Below, piece after piece: positions 57,149 through 64,000 of a stretch of 64,000 nucleotides of DNA. Within the stretch, counting starts at the first letter, position 1, and each line of letters begins with the position of its first letter. The stretch is from assembly GCA_018340375.1 (NCBI GenBank), contig JAFFJZ010000007.1, forward strand, positions 25,704,001-25,768,000. The letters run 5' to 3'. The position numbers and the translations under genes are program-made. The stretch is from Gonatopus flavifemur (taxonomy: Eukaryota > Arthropoda > Insecta > Hymenoptera > Dryinidae). The notes under the pieces are model-generated. The model was not told where the DNA came from and did not search any database. It was given only the letters and a program-made list of their open reading frames with translations.

Positions 57149-58113
57149 GATTGAATTCTGCTATGCTGCTAACGAGTTATTCTGACTTCTTCCTATCCTC
57201 TCTAATAGATCAGTGTTTTTCCTATTCAGCGTTGCCAGCCTAGCCTCCTGCGTTCTTTCGATGGATCAGCGTATCACGTACAGCTATTTAATGGAATAGC
57301 CAATGATGGAAGTTGAAAAAAGCAGCAGTTGGCATCCCTGTTCCTATTCATTCCTATCATTGAGCTTGATTCACTTGATTGAACTGGATTGAACTCAATA
57401 CCTGGAACAGGGATGAAAATCTATATCACGAAAAGTTTTCGACAGTAATTCACATGTAAAATACACGTGTAAAATACGTAGATTACAGTGAACTACATGA
57501 TTTACAAGGTATATTACAGTATTTTACTTGTAATTTACATGTAAAGTACCATGCAGTACCATGGAGGTTACAGGGGGTGAATTACTTGCCCATCCCTGGC
57601 CACCAGTAAACCGGGTGTTGAATACATTGCAATTCCATAGCTGTCCATAGTATACTCAAATAATACGTTCTCGCAATTACATACCCAACTACATTCATTT
57701 ACTGCCAAATTTATTGCATTTTATAATCACTTGATAATTTGAAAATATTTATGCAGTTAATTTCCATGTATTTATTTAGAATTAGTAATTTATTCACATA
57801 AAAAATTCAATCTCCACTCTCCACTGATGTGTAACAAATAACGATTGTTTAACCTACATAAAAATACAGTAATCATGAGAAATCAATAATCTGATCGTGC
57901 TTGTCAATTGTGTAACTCGAATTTGTGAGGATTCACACTGTACCTAACCATTCTTCCTTCCAAATCGCATTGAGCGGTTGTTTAAGAGTTTTACTGTTCA
58001 TCATTTGTGATTCTTTATGTATTGCTAACTTTGAGCAATATAGTCAATTTCACTACTGTCAATTACATTAAGCTTGATTGCGGATAACATTTGTAAATTG
58101 TACAGAATCCAGA
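57149..58113. promoter_or_regulatory. Divergent 5' interval of PINX1 and INPP1
   Basis: The 965 bp between the two start codons must hold the 5' UTRs and promoters of both genes. No TATA box could be assigned. MITE T copy 2 occupies 57408-57598, 260 bp upstream of the PINX1 start codon. Nothing else is recognised. Confidence 0.5.
57408..57598. mobile_element. MITE T, copy 2, in the divergent promoter interval
   Basis: It begins CAGGGATGAAAATC and ends TTGCCCATCCCTG. It shares CACGAAAAGTTTTC, ACATGTAAAATACACGTG and CATGATTTACAAGGTATATT with the copy at 50.5 kb. It ends in ATTACTTGCCCATCCCTG, a hAT-like terminus. The flanking octamers do not match, so the age or class is uncertain. Confidence 0.78.
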
Positions 58114-59498
58114 ATGGAATTGGGCAGTAAATTATTATCTGTGCTTCTGAGAACATCTCAGAAAGCAGCCAATATTGCAAGAACGTGCAGACAGAATGGA
58201 ACTTTGTTTCAAATGCTGGTGCAAGAGAAATCTGAGGAGGAAAAAAATCCTAGGTTCTTCCAGGATTTCAAAACCCTTGCCGATGTTCTAATTCAAGAAA
58301 CAATTAGACATGATATAGGATTAGAGGTAAAACATTCAAAATTCATTATGTTATTCTTGAAAATAATCAAATCAAATACAAATAAAATAAAATCATGTAG
58401 AAAAAGTTAGTTTCCAGGGTTAGCCAAATTTGTGCAAGGTGAAGAAAATAATTCATTCAGTAATGTATTGGGTGAAACTATCGCCGTCGAGGTTTGTCCT
58501 TCTTGCGAAGAAACCACTCTCTTATTGAGCAAAGTAATGGGAGATGATTTGGAAGCAGCCAAATTATTAGCTATCGAAGTGCATAAAGAAATTGAAATAT
58601 TAGATATACCTGTTTCAATCCATATTCCCACAGATTTAAACATTCCAATTGAAGATGTTGGTATCTGGATAGATCCTATAGGTAAATCATTCATATCTAA
58701 CATCCATTCGTTGTAGATTTTGTATACAGAAACAGTAAATCTGTGTAATTCATGTATTTAATATAAAATTTAACTTGACTGTGTATTCATCGTAGAGACT
58801 TTATACTTTCAAAATATGTTTTTAGATTCAACTGCAGATTATATCAATGCAATAGAAACTATAGATGATGCTACAGGGTTATATATGAGTGGTTTGAGAT
58901 GTGTTACTGTTTTAATTGGAGTCTACGTTAGAAGTACAGGGATACCAATACTTGGTATTGTTAATCAACCATTTCACACTGAAACCAATGGATTGTGAGT
59001 ACATATGGATGTTTTATCAATTTAATACACAGATTAATGGAAAATCAAACTTGCAGGTGGAAAGGGATGTGCTATTGGGGATATTCAAGCAATGGCGTAT
59101 GTAAAAATTCTTTTGACAATTCTAGTTACTCATCCAGGATAGTTTTACTAAGCAGATTCGAAGATCCAGAGATAAAATCTAAACTCGCAGCTAATGGATT
59201 TACTTTGGTAGAAGCAGCAGGAGCTGGATATAAATGCTTGGGTGTTGGCCTTGGTCAGGCAGCTGCTTATATTGTATCGAGAGGTTCTACTTACAAATGG
59301 GATACTTGTGCTCCACAAGCTGTTTTATATTCTGTCGGTGGAGGAATTATAGAATTCAAAAAATTCTTATCTAATCCTGATTCTAATGATTTGGATGTAA
59401 AATACTTACGTACAGATGATAATTTTTCTAATAGTAATGGTTTGATTGCTTTTAGAAATTTGGAGATTTTTGAAACTTTGAAATCCATATTCAAGTAA
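58114..59498 (+). CDS. INPP1: Inositol polyphosphate 1-phosphatase
   Basis: Four exons, 58114-58326, 58411-58681, 58826-58994 and 59057-59498, join in frame to 364 residues (the human enzyme has 399). The enzyme removes the 1-phosphate from inositol 1,4-bisphosphate and 1,3,4-trisphosphate in the cytosol. It is a Mg-dependent, lithium-sensitive member of the IMPase-like superfamily. The metal site is complete: E82-E83 in QGEENN, D159 and D162 in WIDPIDST (split by intron 2 at D162), and D300 in KWDTCAP. FKTLADVLIQE and AAGAGYKCL are also typical. The second exon must start at TTTCCAGGG (58411), because the later CAG acceptor would put a stop in frame. At the exon 3-4 junction the reading is NGL-WKG, one residue shorter than the usual LRWKG. 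It is divergent from PINX1. Confidence 0.94.
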
Positions 59499-61338
59499 TA
59501 TTCGTAAATTATTAGTTCAGGGAATTGACAAATAATGACATCTAAAGCATTTATATTAATAATTTCCTTCTATAACATGAATCGTTGGTTAAATAACATA
59601 TTTATTAGAATATTTGAAAATCTTATTTAAAAACTGTTTGATTATATACGATTCTTTCATTTGTTGAATTTATGAGGTTCCAAAATATTTATTTTTTTAT
59701 TCTTTGTTGTTTCTGTTTTTAATTTCAAGAGAATGTCTTATAACATTGATGAATAAGAATAAGTTGATTTAATTAACAGTAATACAAATGGGAAAACTTT
59801 TATTCATTTTGTCTAAAATGTGAACATCTGGATGAACAATGCTATAGTTCACGCAACTACAAGGGATAATGTCATCAGCATTGTATCCATTGTATTTATT
59901 TTTGACAAAACTAGAGGAAAAAATTTGATAATTTTTAAACTTTAGAATGTTCTTAACAGGTTACTTAGAGAAGTTGAGAATATGCTTGGGGAGGATTTTC
60001 AATTTGTTAGAATAACCATACACACTCTCAGATAGCGCAAAGTTTGTTGATGGATTCTTGAAGAACTCTTTAAGAAGTTCAGAATTCAAATAAAGTTTAG
60101 AAAAACATTTTTCACAAACTCCGTGCGCTCTAGGCTGTGAAAAATTTGTGTGAAAATTTCATCAAAATGATTCTTTGTTCTCTATAGTGTACTTATAATT
60201 TGAATATTTAGAATTTCTTCATTGACCTACCCACGTAACATGGGTGCTAGTCATAATTAGTTCAATGAAATTACATTAGAAATTTCGACCTCGATGCAAA
60301 TTGACAAAAATATAAAATAATGATGGAAATTCATTCACTAAAGAAATTAGAGCTCTACCTCAATGTCGAGGGAGTGATAATACCTTCCCGCAAATAAAAA
60401 AAAGCTGGAATATTGCGAAAAAATCGTTGAAATCATCTTCATTTATGGTTTTTTTTTTTTCAAATCCAAATCTACAAAGTTATGCAATTTTTAACTTTTG
60501 AATGATTTTTAACATTGACTTTTCGCCAATGGCAGAGGTAGCGGATAAAGCGAAGATTATAACTTTGCTTATTATAGCAATTAATTTCAAAATTTTTCAT
60601 ATGAAGTTTTAAAAATTCTACGTCATTGAGATGTTCATAAAAATATGAATTAAATGGCAACGTCAAGATTGTAGTTGGTTATATTTAAGTTATATTATAT
60701 TCTTTTGGAGAAATTCAAGTTGTCACATGATTTATATCCAATAATTGGTATATGTTATGAGAACTTTACAATTTTTATACCGTGTACTGAATTTTAATTA
60801 AATCTAATCGAACATCCCAAATAGTACTGCAGTTCAGCATGATTTCATGATGAATATCATGGGAACCATAAGAATTTATACATAAAGAATTGTCTATGAA
60901 TACATCGGAGTCTACTGTATTGTCTGGGATTGTTAAATTTGATCAGGCTTCAGTATAGCTAGTCTTCTAACGAAAATATGCCAAAGGTCTTTTTACTGCT
61001 CAGAAAAATACCGTTCCAATTTACAGTGTGAATTACATTACGTAAATTGATAAATGAATGTGAAATGTAAAATTGTCATAAAAAGTGTCATAAATAAATA
61101 TTATTGTTCCAAAAAAATCATTAGTTTTCAACCTTTAGTCTGTATACGAAGGTTTCCAGATAGCAAAGGGCTAGAAAAATTCGCAAAAACTTCCCAACAT
61201 CGCGGAGCAACTGTTGTTGGGAAGTTGCTGGGAGGTTGCGTCTCCAAATGCGCAGCAACATGCAGCAAACTTGGAAGTTGTTGTCATGTTGCTGTGAACA
61301 TATTTGGATACATCCCGTACAACACAAGCACCGATCCC
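59499..61338. other. Anonymous DNA downstream of INPP1
   Basis: The INPP1 3' UTR must lie at the left, but no canonical AATAAA was found close to the stop. Around 60040-60090 there is a trace of repeat CC (GATTCTTGAAGAACTCTTTAAGAAG in shortened form). From 61190 to 61320 short GTTGCTG, GTTGTTG and CAGCAAC words recur at the left edge of repeat H. No gene is supported. Confidence 0.45.
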
Positions 61339-61465
61339 CAGACATTTCTCCGTCGCCTCTACGTCGCTTCTTCGTCCATTCGCCTTGTATCCACGTCTCC
61401 CTTTTCTCCACCTCGCTTCCACGGAGATGCGATGTGGATATCGGTGGGTGTGCTGTTAGGGATGG
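61339..61465 (+). repeat. Dispersed repeat H, copy 2
   Basis: It starts CCAGACATTTCTCCGTCGCC, contains TTCCACGGAGATGCGATG and ends GGTGGGTGTGCTGTTAGG, as in the 1.5-kb copy. A 202-codon frame running across it (61054-61662) is judged to be chance. Confidence 0.62.
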
Positions 61466-62125
61466 AGCTATCCCATACAGCACCGGGAGGTTTTCTGGAC
61501 GCTGGTTACACAGAGAACGTGCAAATAACGTCTCATGATGTTCTAAAAACATCAAAAGCGAAGGTACTCATTTGGAAAATATGTGCCTTGGGCACCAACA
61601 CACGCGGAACCAAGATTATGTCTATAGAACATTCAGAGAACTTTCTGTGCTGCCTGAGATGACACGTAAGATCGAACAATCCTCCAACAATAAAACATCA
61701 ACTAGTGGAGCAACACTGAACCAACAGTTGCACTGCAACTTTTGCTATCAGGGAAACTTGTCCCCTTCATATCTTTGGAAACGAGAAAAGGAGGAGGATT
61801 AGACCATACTGAAAAATTGTGGTAAGTTATGCTATCAGTTCTCCACGTACCGTTGTCTAATTCTCCAAACAGTTGTCCTAGCCAAAAATCAAAATTTTTC
61901 GTAGACAAACGATGCCTGTATACAAAGTACATGTTCCAAAAATTGTCAAGAAAAACTTGAATTTTATTCTAAAAAAACTTGAATTCCTCATTATGTAATA
62001 CTATAATGCAGGGCCGGTTTTAAGCGATTGGACCAGTTTCTTCAAATCGGGTCCCGCTCAAGTACGTAACCAAATCTGAATGTATGAATTCACGAATTTA
62101 AGTTTTATTGAAAAAACAGAGGGCG

Positions 62126-62722
62126 GACATTTCTCCGTCGCCTCTCCGTTGCCTCAACGGAGACTCTCCGTTATTCAGTGCCGTCTTTGAGCATAGGCGA
62201 GGTAGGCTCAGGCCTAGGGCCCCAGGCTGATAGGGGCCCCCAACTCTTTGGACTACCATTTTTTTTTAATTCTACCAAAAAAGGAATTCTTTGAAAGGTA
62301 AAATAATAAAAGAAGTAAACAATGATACGAATTTTTTCTATTCACAAATAATTTTATTTCTTACTTTTTTAAGAGAAAAGTCAGTTATCACTGCTTCAAC
62401 ATCAATTCAATCCAGTACATTAGATTCAATAAACATTAATGACAAACTATTTAATCTCTGTTCTGTCATTGTACTGCGAAGGTCATTCAATAAAAATTTC
62501 CGAAAAAGAAATTTATATATATATATATAAGCAAAAAGATTTCCTTACATGGGCCCCCAAGCATTTCGGGCCTAGGGCCCCTTGACTATGAAAGACGGCC
62601 CTGCCCTTATTTCTCTCTTATTTCCACGGCTCCCATTCCCTATTTCTCCACCAAGTCTCAGCGTCTCCGCCTCCAGTCCACCGAAGTCCTATAGGTGGAG
62701 GATCGATGGTTGTGCTGTACGG
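62126..62722 (+). repeat. Dispersed repeat H, copy 3, split by a hAT element
   Basis: GGACATTTCTCCGTCGCCTC at 62128 and the continuation CTCTTATTTCCACGGCTCCC after 62604 belong to one repeat. The element at 62176-62603 separates them. The far end has GATCGATGGTTGTGCTGTACGG, comparable to GGTGGGTGTGCTGTTAGG in the other copies. Confidence 0.62.
62176..62603. mobile_element. hAT-type non-autonomous element, 428 bp
   Basis: The ends are CAGTGCCGTCTTTGAGCATA and CTATGAAAGACGGCCCTG. The flanking octamers CCGTTATT and CCCTTATT match at 7 of 8. Subterminal GGCCTAGGGCCCC and GGGCCTAGGGCCCC blocks face each other. The interior is AT-rich and lacks a transposase. Confidence 0.88.
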
Positions 62723-62793
62723 AACATCTTTTCGGTATGCCTTGAACATATCTTCTAAAAGATATCTTTAAGTTTTCTTGCTAAATGTATCTT

Positions 62794-63054
62794 CACTGGG
62801 AAAAAATTGGAAAAACCAGCTTCCCAAAATTGCCGTGAATAGTGCTCCCAACATACTGGCATCTGTTCTTCCACTTTGGGTAGTCAAATCTCCCAAGATG
62901 AAAGAACAGCAACTTCAGCTAACTTCAGCTGATGAGATATTTTCTCATCTTGGGGGATCTGACCAGCCAAAGTGGAAGAACAGATACACCAATACGTTGG
63001 GAGCACTATTCACAGCAATTTTGGGAAGCTGGTCTTCCCAATTTTTTTCCAGTG
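62794..63054. mobile_element. CACTGG foldback MITE
   Basis: A 261-bp hairpin, CACTGGGAAAAAATTGG to AATTTTTTTCCAGTG. The arms run through CCAGCTTCCCAAAATTGC and GAATAGTGCTCCCAAC and pair with few differences. TT lies outside both ends. The loop has two tandem AACTTCAGCT units. Confidence 0.82.
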
Positions 63055-63067
63055 TTCAAGGTCAGCA

Positions 63068-63306
63068 CACGGAGGAAAGTGAACAGTAACCGTTACTGCC
63101 AATGACGGTAATTATCAAAAAATTGAAGGCAGTTATACAATATTACGTTTCACAGTGCTCGTTACTGTCCGGCCAGTAATGACAAATTTCATTGCAGTAC
63201 CTATGACGGTGATCGCGATGATCTTTACTATCCAAATGTATCTTCATTTGTTTTTCAACCGATTACTGCCACTCGCAGTAACGGTTACTGTTTATTTCTC
63301 TCCGTG
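63068..63306. mobile_element. CACGG foldback MITE, CA target
   Basis: A 239-bp element with ends CACGGAGGAAAGTGAACAG and CTGTTTATTTCTCTCCGTG. Subterminal CAGTAACCGTTACTG and CAGTAACGGTTACTG follow. CA lies outside both ends (63066-63067 and 63307-63308). It stands 13 bp from the previous foldback. Confidence 0.83.
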
Positions 63307-63423
63307 CAGTTTTGCGGCAATGAGTGCATATCCCAGATAGAAAACCATGTCCTAAATATTTTGTAACATAATGTGCCGTAAACATACTATCATAAACTTC
63401 GCTCAGATTGCAATGATGCATAA

Positions 63424-64000
63424 AATGTAAACATTAAATATCGTGCAGTGATAAAATTCTTTGTTTTGGAAGGTTTATCAGCAACAGAAATTCATACTAA
63501 AATGAAGAAAGCGTTGAAGGAATCTGCTCCTTCATTTCCAACTGGACAACGATGGGTTTTAGAGTTTAAACGTGGTCGAACAAGCGTTGGAGATCAATCA
63601 CCCCGAAGAGAACATGAAGCTTGAAGAGAACATATAAATTAATCAAAATTAATAAAATTAATATAAGTATAGATATTTTTGTGAAGCTTCGTCAAACCTT
63701 CGATGAACCTTCAGCGAACGTTCCATCTATGTTTTCTGAACGTATTTCGAGGCGGACATTTCAACGTCCGTAGAACCTTTGTCAAACGTTATTGAATGTG
63801 AAAGTTAGCTCTAATGAACCTTCGGCCCGATCTATACACATCTAATCTGAACGTTCGCTGAAGCTTCATGTTCTCTTCGGGACGTAGTGGACGTCCAAGA
63901 AGTGCAACGAAATCAGACATCATTGAGCAAGTCTATGATATTGTTTGTAAAGATCCGAGTTTGACTAAGCGTGAAATTGCTGATACCATAGGCATCTCGG
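63424..64000 (+). pseudogene. Mariner-family transposase, amino-terminal part, interrupted
   Basis: The frame is open from 63424 and reads GLSATEIHTKMKKALKESAP, then QRWVLEFKRGRTS up to 63601. After the 280-bp element X at 63602-63881 it resumes in the same frame sense as SGRPRSATKSDIIEQVYDIV and continues to the window edge at KREIADTIGIS. This is the helix-turn-helix DNA-binding half of an irritans-like mariner transposase. The catalytic D,D34D part would lie beyond the window. No initiating ATG is evident at the usual place, and the insert contains stops, so it is inactive as it stands. Apart from the insert no frameshift is visible, so the break may be fairly recent. Confidence 0.85.
63602..63881. 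mobile_element. Inverted-repeat element X, copy 2, inside the mariner frame
   Basis: A 280-bp element with perfect 21-bp inverted ends (CCCGAAGAGAACATGAAGC and its complement, extending two bases further). AC lies outside both ends (63600-63601 and 63882-63883). The interior has GAACGTT and AACCTTC words like the copy at 40.5 kb. It is non-coding. Confidence 0.85.

Noticed and set aside
58418..58420. CAG acceptor just inside INPP1 exon 2 (TTTCCAG)
   Set aside because: Using it would shift the frame into GGT TAG. The acceptor seven bases earlier gives FPGLAKF, which matches the family.
61054..61662. A 202-codon open frame upstream of the right-hand repeats
   Set aside because: It runs across dispersed repeat H, whose copies at 1.5 and 62.1 kb do not keep the frame. 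There is no family resemblance, and long frames are open on both strands here.

Overview
This is an AT-rich animal nuclear window, most likely from an insect. It holds three intact, intron-containing conserved genes, introns of about 70 to 350 bp and an irritans-like mariner transposase. A hymenopteran is my guess, but nothing seen fixes the order. There is no sign of a bacterial or viral genome, and I found no rRNA, CRISPR array or clear tRNA gene.

Layout. Positions 1-52.2 kb are a gene desert in which I could not support any cellular protein-coding gene. It is packed with short non-autonomous DNA transposons (MITEs), many of them foldback hairpins and many nested. Boundaries could often be set from target-site duplications (TSDs): 8 bp (hAT type: 4.4, 16.1, 23.5, 24.3, 31.9, 46.9, 49.6, 51.3-52.2 kb, and 62.2 kb beyond the gene block); TTAA (piggyBac type: 5.7, 25.8, 45.5 kb); TAA (Harbinger type: 50.0 kb); and TA or another pyrimidine-purine dinucleotide (Tc1/mariner-like foldbacks: about 4.1, 9.8, 11.0, 15.1-15.9, 21, 26.8, 30.8, 39, 42.6, 44.3, 63.1 kb). 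Between them lie anonymous AT-rich DNA and four less AT-rich unannotated patches (about 17.0-17.4, 18.8-19.3, 35.4-35.6, 41.95-42.4 kb).

Positions 52.36-59.50 kb form a compact gene block of three four-exon genes. TACO1 (+, mitochondrial translation activator) is convergent with PINX1 (-, G-patch nucleolar and telomerase-associated protein). PINX1 is divergent from INPP1 (+, inositol polyphosphate 1-phosphatase), and the shared 965-bp 5' interval carries a MITE. The genes have no evident common pathway; they look like housekeeping neighbours.

Positions 59.5-64 kb return to repeats: a dispersed repeat split by a hAT MITE, two more foldbacks, and at the right edge a mariner transposase reading frame interrupted by a 280-bp inverted-repeat element.

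The most notable observations are a near-perfect 260-bp-arm palindrome at 10.77-11.42 kb with a foldback at its exact centre, a three-layer nest at 15.1-15.9 kb, matched CA and TG target duplications in otherwise TA-type foldbacks, and an expanded PINX1 tail with five spaced G-x-x-N-x-x-L-[DN]-[LI] motifs (the -x-x-L- spacing includes Ala or Gly before Leu). All calls are from reading by eye; no search was run.
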